A stretch of DNA of 64,000 nucleotides from an uncultured Craurococcus sp. (GTDB lineage: Bacteria; Pseudomonadota; Alphaproteobacteria; Acetobacterales; Acetobacteraceae), in NCBI GenBank assembly GCA_902805545.1, contig CADCTD010000001.1, positions 124,001 through 188,000 of the forward strand. Reading direction: 5' to 3'. The notes under the pieces were generated by a model, which was not told the origin of the DNA, searched no databases, and saw only the letters and a program-made list of their open reading frames with translations. The number at the start of each line of letters is the position of its first letter. Within the stretch, counting starts at the first letter, position 1. The position numbers were made by a program, and so were the translations under genes. Positions 45,533-54,092 of this stretch are shown here, piece after piece.

Positions 45533-46840
45533 ATGAACCTCCATGCCATGCTGCGCCGCCGGGCGGCGGAGGGGCGGCCGATCACCGTCGGCGTCATCGG
45601 CGCCGGGAAATTCGGCTCCATGTTCCTCGCCATGGCGGTGCGGATGCCCGGGGTGCAGGTGGCCGGCATCGCCGACCTCTCCATCCCCCGCGCGCGGGAT
45701 GCGCTGGCCCGGGTCGGCTGGGAGGCGGAGCGCTACGCCTCGGCCTCGCTGGACGTGGCGCTGGCGACGGGGGGGACGCATCTCACCGAGGATGCGACGG
45801 CGCTGATGGCGGAGCCGCGCATCGAGGTCATCGTCGAGTGCACCGGCCATCCGGCGGCCGGCATCCGCCATGCGCTCGCCGCCATCGGGCATGGCAAGCA
45901 CATCGTCATGGTGAATGTGGAGGCCGATGTCCTCGCCGGTCCGCTGCTCGCCGCCCGGGCGCGGCAGGCGGGCGTCGTCTACTCCCTCGCCTATGGCGAC
46001 CAGCCGGCGCTGGTCTGCGAGCTGGTCGACACCATCCGCGCCATGGGCCTGCCCGTCACCGCGGCCGGCAAGGGGACCAAGTATCTCCCCGCCTATCACG
46101 AGAGCACGCCGGAGACGGTCTGGGGTCATTACGGGCTGACCGAGGAGCAGGCGCGGCTTGGGGGGATGAACCCGCAGATGTTCAACTCCTTCCTCGACGG
46201 GACCAAGTCGGGGATCGAGATGGCGGCCATTGCGAATGCCACCGGCCTCGCCCCGCCGGAGGACGGGCTGCTCTTCCCGCCCTGCGCCACCCATGACCTG
46301 CCGCGGGTCTTCGCCGATGCGGGGGGCGTGGTGGAGGTCATCTCCTCCCTCGAGCGCGACGGGCGGCAGGTGGTGGGCGACCTGCGCTGGGGCGTCTACG
46401 CCGTTTTCGAGGGGGAGACGGACTATATCCGCCGCTGCTTCTCCGAATACGGGGTGCATTGCGACCCATCCGGGCGGTTCGCTGCGCTCTGGCGACCCTA
46501 TCACCTGATCGGGCTGGAGCTCGGCGTCAGCATCGCCTCCGCGGCGCTGCGGCGGGAGCCGACCGGGGCGCCCGAGGCCTGGCGCGGCGATGTGGTGGCG
46601 ACGGCGAAGCGCGACCTGGCCGAGGGCGAGGTGCTGGATGGCGAGGGCGGCGCCATGGTCTGGGGGAAGTGCCTGCCGGCGCAGCGCTCGCTCGCGCTCG
46701 GCGCGCTGCCGATCGGGCTCGCGCATGGGGTGCGGCTCAGGCGGGCGGTGCCGCGCGGGGCGACGGTCGGCTGGGCGGATGTCGCGGTCGACGAGGCGAG
46801 CGAAGCCGTCAGGATCAGGCGGGAGATGGAGGCGATGTAG
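45533..46840 (+). CDS. COG4091-like dehydrogenase with C-terminal SAF domain
   Basis: The product is 435 aa from ATG 45533, with GAGGGAGAGG about ten bases upstream; the much longer track ORF is antisense to the neighbour. The N-terminal Rossmann fold is PITVGVIGAGKFGSMFLAMAV, with IVECTGHPAAGIRHALAAI near 105. The C-terminal 90 residues, from RDLAEGEVLDGEGG, resemble a SAF domain. This is the architecture of the group annotated as predicted homoserine dehydrogenase. Its position beside the threonate-dehydrogenase-like gene points instead to sugar-acid catabolism. The exact reaction is unknown. Confidence 0.75.
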   Translation: MNLHAMLRRRAAEGRPITVGVIGAGKFGSMFLAMAVRMPGVQVAGIADLSIPRARDALARVGWEAERYASASLDVALATGGTHLTEDATALMAEPRIEVIVECTGHPAAGIRHALAAIGHGKHIVMVNVEADVLAGPLLAARARQAGVVYSLAYGDQPALVCELVDTIRAMGLPVTAAGKGTKYLPAYHESTPETVWGHYGLTEEQARLGGMNPQMFNSFLDGTKSGIEMAAIANATGLAPPEDGLLFPPCATHDLPRVFADAGGVVEVISSLERDGRQVVGDLRWGVYAVFEGETDYIRRCFSEYGVHCDPSGRFAALWRPYHLIGLELGVSIASAALRREPTGAPEAWRGDVVATAKRDLAEGEVLDGEGGAMVWGKCLPAQRSLALGALPIGLAHGVRLRRAVPRGATVGWADVAVDEASEAVRIRREMEAM

Positions 46841-46912
46841 AATTCTGGGGAAGGCGCTGCCTTCCCGGGGCTCCATCCGCCAGGCCGGAACCCGGCCTGG
46901 ACCGGTCCGAAT

Positions 46913-48187
46913 TTACGCCTTGAAGGCTTCGAACAGTGCGGAGACTCCCGGCAGGCGGTCGGGGTGGCGGGCCATCTCCCACATTGCGTCCCAGCGCGCG
47001 CCGTGGGTCGGCTCGACGCTGCGGCGGAACTTCTCCCGCAGCGCCGGCTCCGGCAGGGGCCGGTCCGGGTCGCCGGGCGTGCCGCAGACGACGCGCTCGC
47101 GGCGGCTGCCATCCGCCAGGCGCAGCGTCAGGCGGCAGAGGCGTTCCCCTGGCAGCCGGGCCGTGTAGGATGGATCCTCGGTGACGGTGACCTTCGCCGC
47201 AAGTGCCCGCGTCGCCGGATCGGCGATGGCCTCGGCGGAGAAAGCCTCGATCCAGGCATGGCCGCGGAGGATCCGCGTCGCCACGGTGAAGGGGATGGAG
47301 AAGCGGCCCGCGATCGGCGCCACCGGCGCGCGCTCCGCCAGCAGCGCGGCGGAGGCGAAGGTGGCGACCTCGATCGCCGCCACCTGGCCGGGGTCGATCC
47401 GGCCCTCGGCCAGCAGCAGCTCCACGGCTTCCAATGCCCCTTGCGTCTCGCGGCAGCAGCTTACCCGCTTCAGGAAGCTCTCGAGGATGAACCAGCGCCC
47501 CTGCCCCGCCGCGTAGGCCGCCATATCGAAGGCGGAGCCGATGACCTCGCCGAACACGACGGGGATGCCGCCCGGCTCGCCCGTCACCCCGGCCTCCAGC
47601 AGGTCCACCGCCAGCACGCCGTTCTGCGCCGCCGCCCCCGCATAGGCGTTGCGGACCGAGCCGCCGCGGAGCGAGGCTGTCGCGCTCGTGGCCAGGCCGA
47701 GGCTCGCCGCCAGCTCGAGCGCCGCCTGCAGCCGCGCCCCGTCATGGCCGCGCAGGCTGGCGACCGCCGCCGCCGCGCCGATCACCCCCCAGGTGCCATG
47801 CGGATGCGCCGCCGGCCGCAGCCGCATCGCATGGCCGACCCGCGAGCCTGCCTCGTAGCCGGCGATGACGGCGGTCAGCAGCGCCTCGCCCGAGGCATCG
47901 CGCGCCGCTGCCTCGGCGAGCGCAGGCGCGACGGCGTGGATTGCCGGGTGGCCACCGGCCGGGTAGTTGCCCTCGTCCAGCTCCACCGCCGTGCCGGCGA
48001 AGCCGGTGAGGAAGGCCGCCATCGGCACCGGCGCGGCGAGGCGCGTCCCTAGCAGCGGCACGCCGCCCGCCGCATGCCGCGCGGCCATGGCCTGCACCTC
48101 CGGCTGCGCCTGGCCGGCGAGGATGGCGCCGAGCGTGTCGGCGAGGATCAGCCCGGCATGGGCGCGGACATGGTCGGGAATGCGCAT
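46913..48187 (-). CDS. MmgE/PrpD family protein
   Basis: This 424-aa protein matches the MmgE/PrpD family, which includes 2-methylcitrate dehydratase, cis-aconitate decarboxylase and other enzymes acting on polycarboxylic acids. Visible blocks are NYPAGGHPAIHAVAPALAEAAARDASGEALLTAVIAGYE near 78-115, HPHGTWGVIGAAAAVASLRG near 127 and the late substrate loop ending in EKFRRSVEPTHG. It lacks prpB/prpC neighbours, so it is not the propionate-pathway enzyme. It lies 12 bases after the idonate-dehydrogenase-like gene in the same operon. Confidence 0.83.
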   Translation of the reverse strand: MRIPDHVRAHAGLILADTLGAILAGQAQPEVQAMAARHAAGGVPLLGTRLAAPVPMAAFLTGFAGTAVELDEGNYPAGGHPAIHAVAPALAEAAARDASGEALLTAVIAGYEAGSRVGHAMRLRPAAHPHGTWGVIGAAAAVASLRGHDGARLQAALELAASLGLATSATASLRGGSVRNAYAGAAAQNGVLAVDLLEAGVTGEPGGIPVVFGEVIGSAFDMAAYAAGQGRWFILESFLKRVSCCRETQGALEAVELLLAEGRIDPGQVAAIEVATFASAALLAERAPVAPIAGRFSIPFTVATRILRGHAWIEAFSAEAIADPATRALAAKVTVTEDPSYTARLPGERLCRLTLRLADGSRRERVVCGTPGDPDRPLPEPALREKFRRSVEPTHGARWDAMWEMARHPDRLPGVSALFEAFKA

Positions 48188-48199
48188 GCGACGTGATCC

Positions 48200-49231
48200 T
48201 CAGAAGGCCAGCTGCACCTTCATCGCCCGGCTCCGGTCGGCGGCGAGGTCGAAGGCGGCGACGGCATCCGCCACCGGCATGGTCGCGGTCAGCAGCGGCG
48301 TCGGGTCGATGGCGCGGCGCGCCAGCACATCCACCGCGAGCGCGAACTCCTCGTGAAAGCGGAAGGTGCCGCGCAGCGAAACCTCCTTCGCCACCAGCGC
48401 CGAGAGCGGCAGGCCGACATCGCCGCCGAGGCCGAGCTGGACGATCACCGCGCCGGGGCGGGCGGCCTGGATCGCCGAGGCGAGCGCGGCGCCGCTGCCG
48501 GAGGCCTCGAAGACCACGTCGAAATGCCCCTTGTCGAGGGTGTAGGGCAGCAACCCGTCAGGATCCTCGCTCATCGAGAGGGTGCGGTCGGCGCCCATGC
48601 GGCGAGCGGTCAGCAGCGGCGTGGAATGGAGGTCGGTGACGACCACCTCCCGCGCCCCGGCATGGCGGGCCACGGCGATGGCGAGGTTGCCGATCGGCCC
48701 CGCGCCGGTGACGAGGACGCGGGCGCCGAGCATCGGCCCGGCCTGCCGCCCGGCATGCAGGCAGACGGCCAGCGGCTCGGCGAAGGCGGCGAGCTCAGGC
48801 GTCATCCCCTCCGGCAGCGGAACGGCGCGGGCGGCCTCGCAGACCAGGCGCTCGGAGAAGCCGCCCTGGACATGCGGCATCCGCATGGCGCTGCCGTAGA
48901 AGCGCATGTCGAGACAGTGGTTCGGCCGCCCCGCAAGGCAGTGGCGGCAGACGCCGCAGGGCAGGCTGGGATTGACCGCGACGGCTTGGCCGGGGGCGAG
49001 GCCGTCGACCCCCTGCCCCACCGCCTCGATCACGCCGGCGATCTCATGGCCGAGCACCATCGGCTCCCGCAGCCGGACGGCGCCGAAGCCGCCATGCAGG
49101 TAGTAGTGCAGGTCGGAGCCGCAAATGCCGCCCGCCCTGATGCGGATGGCGACCTGGCCGGGACCTGGCGCCTCCGCTGCGCGCTCCTCGATGCGGAGAT
49201 CCTTCGGGGCGTGGATGACGACGGACTTCAT
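48200..49231 (-). CDS. Zinc-dependent sugar-acid dehydrogenase, L-idonate 5-dehydrogenase-like
   Basis: This 343-aa MDR enzyme has catalytic zinc ligands in GGICGSDLHYYLHGG and LGHEIAG, structural Cys in CGVCRHCLAGRPNHC, and FYGSAMRMPHVQGGFSERLV near 110, which is characteristic of IdnD. The NAD motif is VTGAGPIGNLAIAVA near 172. IdnD oxidises L-idonate to 5-ketogluconate. A gluconate 5-dehydrogenase-like gene, the next step in that route, is encoded divergently 1.1 kb away. The ATG overlaps the end of the hydroxyacid dehydrogenase gene. Confidence 0.82.
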   Translation of the reverse strand: MKSVVIHAPKDLRIEERAAEAPGPGQVAIRIRAGGICGSDLHYYLHGGFGAVRLREPMVLGHEIAGVIEAVGQGVDGLAPGQAVAVNPSLPCGVCRHCLAGRPNHCLDMRFYGSAMRMPHVQGGFSERLVCEAARAVPLPEGMTPELAAFAEPLAVCLHAGRQAGPMLGARVLVTGAGPIGNLAIAVARHAGAREVVVTDLHSTPLLTARRMGADRTLSMSEDPDGLLPYTLDKGHFDVVFEASGSGAALASAIQAARPGAVIVQLGLGGDVGLPLSALVAKEVSLRGTFRFHEEFALAVDVLARRAIDPTPLLTATMPVADAVAAFDLAADRSRAMKVQLAF

Positions 49232-50175
49232 GGCGTGATCTCCGTCGGCAGGGGCCGGCCGGCGAAATGCGCGGCCAGGTTCTCCTGCATGAGAGCACCC
49301 ATGGCGCGGCGCGTCTCCTCCGTGCCGCTCGCCGCATGGGGGGCGAGGACGACATGGGGGAAGGTCGCAAATTCCGGGTCGATCTTCGGCTCGTTCCAGA
49401 AGACGTCGAGACCCGCGGCGGCGATGCGGCGGCTGCGCAGGGCCTCGAGCAGCGCTGCCTCGTCGACGACGGAGCCGCGGCTGACATTGACGAAGATGGC
49501 GCCGGGGCGGAGCGCCTCGATCGCCGCGCGGTCGATCAGGCCCTGGGTGCTCGGCCCGCCCATGGCGCAGCAGATCATGATGTCGACCTCCGGCGCGAGG
49601 GCGGCGGGGCTCGGGTGGAAAGCGTAGGGCACGCCCCCCTTCGGGCTGCGGCCGCTATAGCTGATCGCCATGCCGAAGCCCTCCGCCCGCTTCGCCACCG
49701 CGGAGCCGATGCGCCCGAGCCCGACGATGCCGAGCCGCTTGCCCCAGACGCGGGTCGTCAGCGGCATCGAGCCCTCCCGCGCCCAGGTCCCGTCGCGCAC
49801 CCAGGCATCGGCGGCGGGAATGCGGCGGGCGGCGGCGAGCAGCAGGGCGATGCCGAGATCGGCCACGTCCTCGGTCAGCACATCGGGCGTGTTGGTGACG
49901 GGGATGCGGTGCCGGGCGCACCAGGCGCGGTCGATGGCATCCACCCCGACGCCGTAGCAGGCGACGATCCCGAGCCGCGGCAGCCGGTCCATCAGCGCGG
50001 CGGAGGCGCCGATCTCGCCCTTGGTGACGATGCCGCGGATGGCGGGGCCGTGTTGCGCGAGGAAGGCCTCCTCGTCGCGCGCCTCGTAGAGCAGGCGGAG
50101 GGTATAGCGCTCCGCCATGGGCGCGAGGTCCCAATCCGGCAGGACGCCCATCACCAGAAGCTCCGGCTTGTCCAA
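49228..50175 (-). CDS. D-isomer-specific 2-hydroxyacid dehydrogenase (glyoxylate/hydroxypyruvate reductase-like)
   Basis: The product is 315 aa. I choose TTG 50175 because GGGGAGG lies five bases before it and it yields MDKPELLVMGVLPDWDL, the usual N-terminus; GTG 50154 and ATG 50151 lack such a site. NAD motif VGLGRIGSAVAKRAEGFG is near 150, catalytic Arg in NVSRGSVVDE, Glu in FWNEPKID and His in LAPHAASGTEET. It reduces a 2-keto acid such as glyoxylate or hydroxypyruvate. First gene of the operon with idnD-like and prpD-like genes. Confidence 0.83.
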   Translation of the reverse strand: MDKPELLVMGVLPDWDLAPMAERYTLRLLYEARDEEAFLAQHGPAIRGIVTKGEIGASAALMDRLPRLGIVACYGVGVDAIDRAWCARHRIPVTNTPDVLTEDVADLGIALLLAAARRIPAADAWVRDGTWAREGSMPLTTRVWGKRLGIVGLGRIGSAVAKRAEGFGMAISYSGRSPKGGVPYAFHPSPAALAPEVDIMICCAMGGPSTQGLIDRAAIEALRPGAIFVNVSRGSVVDEAALLEALRSRRIAAAGLDVFWNEPKIDPEFATFPHVVLAPHAASGTEETRRAMGALMQENLAAHFAGRPLPTEITP

Positions 50176-50323
50176 CTGCGCCTCCCCTGCAACTGTCCGG
50201 AGCGCTGTTAGAGCAAACCCCGGTCGGGTGGAATCACCCGGCGCGGTCAATTCGCCCGCCGAGGGAATCGCAGAGAGGATTTCGCCGACGGCAGCGGGCG
50301 GAGTCCGGATGGAGGATGGGACC

Positions 50324-51091
50324 ATGTCGCTCAAGCTCTTCGACCTCACCGGCCGGCGCGCCCTCGTCACCGGATCGAGCCAGGGGATCGGCCTGGCCCT
50401 CGCCCGGGGCGTGGCGGAAGCGGGAGCCGCGGTGGTGCTGAACGGGCGCGACGGGGCGAAGCTGGAGCGGGCGGCGGCGGGCCTCCGCGCGGATGGGTTG
50501 AAGGCGGAGATCGCCGCCTTCGATGTCACCGATCCGGCGGCGGTGGAGGCGGGCGTCGCCGCGATCGAGGCCGGCATCGGGCCCATCGACATCCTGTTCA
50601 ACAACGCGGGGGTCAATCTCCGCGGCCCGCTGGACGAGATTCCGGACGAAACCTGGCGCGCGGTGATCTCGACCAATCTCGACAGCGCCTTCTACTGCGC
50701 GCGTGCGGTCGCCAAGCGGATGATCCCGCGCGGCCGTGGCAAGATCGTCAACACCTGCTCGGTGATGAGCATGCTCGGCCGGCCGGGGACCGGCCCCTAC
50801 ACGGCGACCAAGGGCGCGCTCGGGATGCTGACCAAGGCGATGTGCGCCGACTGGGCGCGGCACGGCATCCAGGCCAATGGCATCGCGCCCGGCTATTTCA
50901 GCACCGAGCTTACCGCGCCGCTGCGCGCCAACCGCGAGTTCGACGAGTGGCTCTGCAAGCGCACGCCGGCCGGCCGCTGGGGCGAATTGCCGGAGCTGGT
51001 GGGGGCGGCGATCTTCCTTGCCTCCGACGCGTCGGCCTATGTCAACGGCCACCTCCTCTATGTTGACGGCGGGCTGACAAGCGTGGTCTGA
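50324..51091 (+). CDS. SDR oxidoreductase, gluconate 5-dehydrogenase (IdnO)-like
   Basis: The product is 255 aa from ATG 50324 with GGAGGA upstream. It is a classical short-chain dehydrogenase: cofactor motif VTGSSQGIGLALARG near 16, NNAGVN near 90, catalytic Ser in NTCSVMSM, YTATK as the YxxxK motif near 160, and IAPGYFSTEL near 190. FDLTGRRALVTGSSQGIG and the YFSTELT block are typical of gluconate 5-dehydrogenases, which reduce 5-ketogluconate to gluconate. It is divergent from the hydroxyacid dehydrogenase operon and 37 bases before the ABC importer genes. Confidence 0.82.
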   Translation: MSLKLFDLTGRRALVTGSSQGIGLALARGVAEAGAAVVLNGRDGAKLERAAAGLRADGLKAEIAAFDVTDPAAVEAGVAAIEAGIGPIDILFNNAGVNLRGPLDEIPDETWRAVISTNLDSAFYCARAVAKRMIPRGRGKIVNTCSVMSMLGRPGTGPYTATKGALGMLTKAMCADWARHGIQANGIAPGYFSTELTAPLRANREFDEWLCKRTPAGRWGELPELVGAAIFLASDASAYVNGHLLYVDGGLTSVV

Positions 51092-51128
51092 CAGCGGACA
51101 AGGACCTGGATACGGGGAAGGAACGAGC

Positions 51129-51941
51129 ATGATCACGCGCCTTGGATTGTTCGCGGCGGCGGCCACGCTGCCGGGGCTCGCCGCCCTCTCCCGCCCGGCC
51201 GCGGCGCAGCAGTCCGGCCCCATCACCACGGCCGACATCATCAAGCGCGGCAAGGTGCGGATCGGCGTCGTCACCGGCGCGCCGCCCTTCGGCATGGTGG
51301 ACGCCACCGGCAACGCCGTCGGCTACGACCTCGACGTCTCCAACCTGCTGGCAAAGTATCTCGGCGTGCCGGCGGAGATCTCCTCCCTCACCCCGCCGTC
51401 GCGCATCCCCGCGCTCGAGGCCGGGCGGGTCGACTTCCTTTGCGCGACGCTCGGCGCGACGCCGGAGCGGGCGCGCTCGGTGATGTTCACCATGCCCTAC
51501 AGCGCCTTCCGCATGGTGGTGATGGCGAAGAAGGACAGCCCCATCTCCAAGATCGAGGACCTGGCCGGCAAGCGCGTCGGCGTGCCGCGCGGGACGCCGC
51601 AGGAGCAGGCGCTGCTGCGCCGGGCGCCGCGGGGGACCAATGTGGTGCGCTTCGAGGATGACGCGACCTCCGCCCAGGCGCTGATTGTCGGCCAGGTGGA
51701 TGCGATCGGCATCCCCGACACCATCGGCGGCGACATCGCCAAGGGCCGGCCCGAGGCGGGGCTCGAGACGAAGTTCAACCTCTTCAACCAGCCCAATTGC
51801 ATGACGGTCCGCAAGGACCAATTCGAGCTGCGGCAATGGCTGCAGAACACCATCTACTTCATGAAGACCAGCGGCGAGCTGGACGAGATCTCGCAGAAGT
51901 GGACCGGCAGTCCGCTGCCCGCCGACCTGCCCGTGTTCTGA
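51129..51941 (+). CDS. Polar-amino-acid-type ABC substrate-binding protein (SBP_bac_3)
   Basis: The product is a 270-aa periplasmic receptor with signal peptide MITRLGLFAAAATLPGLAALSRPAAAQ. The family pattern is visible: GKVRIGVVTGAPPFGMVDATGNAVGYDLDVSNLLAKYLG, RIPALEAGRVDFLCATLGATPERA, and IEDLAGKRVGVPRGTPQEQ. The family usually binds amino acids or opines. It follows the IdnO-like gene closely and may be co-transcribed, so a hydroxy-acid ligand should be considered. SBP_bac_3 membership is clear; the ligand is not. Confidence 0.87.
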   Translation: MITRLGLFAAAATLPGLAALSRPAAAQQSGPITTADIIKRGKVRIGVVTGAPPFGMVDATGNAVGYDLDVSNLLAKYLGVPAEISSLTPPSRIPALEAGRVDFLCATLGATPERARSVMFTMPYSAFRMVVMAKKDSPISKIEDLAGKRVGVPRGTPQEQALLRRAPRGTNVVRFEDDATSAQALIVGQVDAIGIPDTIGGDIAKGRPEAGLETKFNLFNQPNCMTVRKDQFELRQWLQNTIYFMKTSGELDEISQKWTGSPLPADLPVF

Positions 51942-51945
51942 GGCC

Positions 51946-52647
51946 GTGGGCGGCTTCCAGTTCCAGTTCGCGCCGGTCTTCGCTCGCAGCGACGTGCTGC
52001 TGGAGGGGCTGTGGCTGACGCTGCAGCTCTCCGCCATCGGCATCTCGCTCGGGGCGCTGCTCGGCATCCTGCTGGCGATGCTGCGCGGCCTGGCGCCGGG
52101 GCTGCTGCGCTGGCCGGTCGATGCCTATGTCGAGCTGGTGCGGAACACGCCCTTCCTGGTGCAGCTGCTGATCATCTTCTTCGGCCTGCCGTCCATCGGC
52201 GTGAAGCTGACGGCGGAGCAGGCGGCGATCGGCGCGATCATCCTCAATCTCGGCGCCTATTCGACCGAAATCGTCCGCGCCGGCATCGAGAGCATCCACC
52301 GGAGCCAGATCGAGGCGGGGCTGTCGCTCGCCATGACGCGGTGGCAGGTCTTCCGCCATGTCGTCATCGCGCCGGCGCTGGCGCGGGTCTGGCCCTCGCT
52401 CTCCAGCCAGTTCGTGCTGATGATGCTCTCCACCTCGGTCTGCTCCTTCATCTCCGTGCAGGAGCTCTCGGCGACGGCCGCCAATGTGGAGAGCGATACC
52501 TTCCGCAGCTTCGAGGTCTACATCACCGTTACCGCCATCTACCTGGCGCTGGCGCTGGCGATGCGCGGGCTGCTGGCCGGTATTGGGGCGGTGCTCTTCC
52601 CGAAGGGCTCGGGGCTCGGGCGCCTGCGGGCGCAGTCCGGCCGATGA
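51946..52647 (+). CDS. Polar-amino-acid-type ABC permease, first subunit
   Basis: This 233-aa inner-membrane protein starts at GTG 51946, four bases after the receptor stop, with GAGG just upstream. The segment LLEGLWLTLQLSAIGISLGALLGILLAM is the usual HisM/GlnP-type start. YVELVRNTPFLVQLLIIFFGLP and the EAA loop RSQIEAGLSLAMTRWQVFRHVVIAPAL are typical. It pairs with the next permease. Overlap with the next gene is four bases. Confidence 0.88.
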   Translation: MGGFQFQFAPVFARSDVLLEGLWLTLQLSAIGISLGALLGILLAMLRGLAPGLLRWPVDAYVELVRNTPFLVQLLIIFFGLPSIGVKLTAEQAAIGAIILNLGAYSTEIVRAGIESIHRSQIEAGLSLAMTRWQVFRHVVIAPALARVWPSLSSQFVLMMLSTSVCSFISVQELSATAANVESDTFRSFEVYITVTAIYLALALAMRGLLAGIGAVLFPKGSGLGRLRAQSGR

Positions 52648-53300
52648 TCCGCACCTTCTCGGAATCCGAGTTCCTCTTCATCGTCGCCTCGGCGCGCTGG
52701 ACGCTGCTGCTGACGGTGCTGGCCCTGCTGCTCGGCGGGGCGCTCGGCTTCGTCGTGGCGCTGGTCCGCACCTCGCGCCTCGCCCCGCTGCGGATGCTCG
52801 CCGCGGGCTGGATCGGCATGATCCAGGGCATCCCGGTGCTGATGCTGCTCTTCCTCTCCTATTACGGGCTGTCGCTCGCCGGCGTCGACATGCCGCCGAT
52901 CGTCGCCGCCTCGGTTTCGATGGCGCTCTATGCCAGCGCCTATCTCGGCGAGATCTGGCGTGGCTCCATCCAGTCCGTCGCCTGGCAGCAATGGGAGGCC
53001 TCGGCGGCGCTCGCCATGTCGCGGGCGCAGCAATACCGTTACGTCATCCTGCCGCAGGCGGTGCGGATCGCGGTGGCACCGACGGTCGGCTTCGTCGTGC
53101 AGCTGGTGAAGAACACCTCCATCGTCTCGATCATCGGCGTGGTGGAGCTGGCGCGGGCCGGCAACCTCGTCAACAACGCCACCTTCGCCCCCTTCAAGGT
53201 CTTCGGCACGGTGGCGGCGACCTATTTCGTCATCTGCTGGCCGATCTCGCTGCTGGCGCGGCGGCTGGAAGGAAGGCTGCATGCCCGTCGTCCAGGTTGA
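52644..53300 (+). CDS. Polar-amino-acid-type ABC permease, second subunit
   Basis: The product is 218 aa from ATG 52644, overlapping the first permease by ATGA; the track's 429-aa ORF starts inside that gene. Membrane segments begin at FIVASARWTLLLTVLALLLGGALGFVVAL, with GMIQGIPVLMLLFLSYYG and EAA loop QQWEASAALAMSRAQQYRYVILPQAVR. FVVQLVKNTSIVSIIGVVEL is the typical later segment. The end overlaps the ATPase gene by 20 bases. Confidence 0.88.
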   Translation: MIRTFSESEFLFIVASARWTLLLTVLALLLGGALGFVVALVRTSRLAPLRMLAAGWIGMIQGIPVLMLLFLSYYGLSLAGVDMPPIVAASVSMALYASAYLGEIWRGSIQSVAWQQWEASAALAMSRAQQYRYVILPQAVRIAVAPTVGFVVQLVKNTSIVSIIGVVELARAGNLVNNATFAPFKVFGTVAATYFVICWPISLLARRLEGRLHARRPG

Positions 53301-54012
53301 AGCCGTCCGCAAGAGCTTCGGCGCCGTCGAGGTGCTGAAGGGCATCGACCTCACCGTCGAGCGCGGCGAGGTGATCGCCATCATCGGCCGCAGCGGCTCG
53401 GGCAAATCCACCTTGCTGCGCTGCATCAATGGGCTGGAGGTGATCCAGGCCGGGCGGATCGAGGTCTCGGGCCACAGGCTGGATGCCTCGGGCAAGGGCC
53501 TGCGCGAGCTGCGCAAGGATGTCGGCATCGTCTTCCAGAGCTACAACCTGTTCCCCCATCTCCGGGTCGGCGAGAACATCATGCTGGCGCCGCGCGTGGT
53601 CCTCCGCGTCGGCCGCGCCGAGGCGCGGCAGCGGGCGGAGGAGGCGCTGGCCGAGGTCGGGCTCGGCGAGCGCTTCGAGGCCTGGCCGGACAACCTCTCG
53701 GGCGGGCAGCAGCAGCGCGTCGCCATCGCCCGGTCGCTTGCGATGAAGCCGAAGGTCATGCTCTTCGACGAGGTGACGAGCGCCCTCGATCCGGAGCTGA
53801 CGGGCGAGGTGCTGGCGACCATGGAGCGGCTGGCGGGGCATGGCATGACCATGCTGCTGGTGACGCACGAGATGGCCTTCGCCCGCCGCGTCGCCACCCA
53901 GACCGTCTTCATGCACCAGGGCAAGGTCTGGGAGCTCGGGCCCTCCGAGCAGCTCTTCGGCGCGCCGCAGACGCCGGAGCTGCGGCAGTTCCTCGGCAGC
54001 GGGCTGAAATAG
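53281..54012 (+). CDS. Polar-amino-acid-type ABC ATPase (GlnQ-like)
   Basis: This 243-aa ATPase has Walker A GRSGSGKSTLLRCINGLE, Q-loop VFQSYNLFPHLRVGENI, signature LSGGQQQRVAIARSL, Walker B VMLFDEVTSALDPEL and switch His in LVTHEMAFARRVA. It is near-complete to the GlnQ/HisP consensus. It ends the IdnO-like/importer operon. It energises the two permeases above. Confidence 0.92.
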   Translation: MPVVQVEAVRKSFGAVEVLKGIDLTVERGEVIAIIGRSGSGKSTLLRCINGLEVIQAGRIEVSGHRLDASGKGLRELRKDVGIVFQSYNLFPHLRVGENIMLAPRVVLRVGRAEARQRAEEALAEVGLGERFEAWPDNLSGGQQQRVAIARSLAMKPKVMLFDEVTSALDPELTGEVLATMERLAGHGMTMLLVTHEMAFARRVATQTVFMHQGKVWELGPSEQLFGAPQTPELRQFLGSGLK

Positions 54013-54054
54013 GCCCTCCCCCGCTTGACGGCGGCGAGGCTTGAGGGAACCCTA

Positions 54055-54066
54055 AGCTAGCTAGCT
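54055..54066. promoter_or_regulatory. 12-bp palindrome upstream of the thiolase-like gene
   Basis: AGCTAGCTAGCT is a perfect palindrome in otherwise GC-rich sequence, 26 bases before ATG 54093 and just after TTGAGG (54041-54046). It could be an operator or part of a promoter for the acyl-CoA operon. It may also be chance. Confidence 0.25.
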
Positions 54067-54092
54067 ATCGACAAGGGAGGGCGCCCAGGCCC

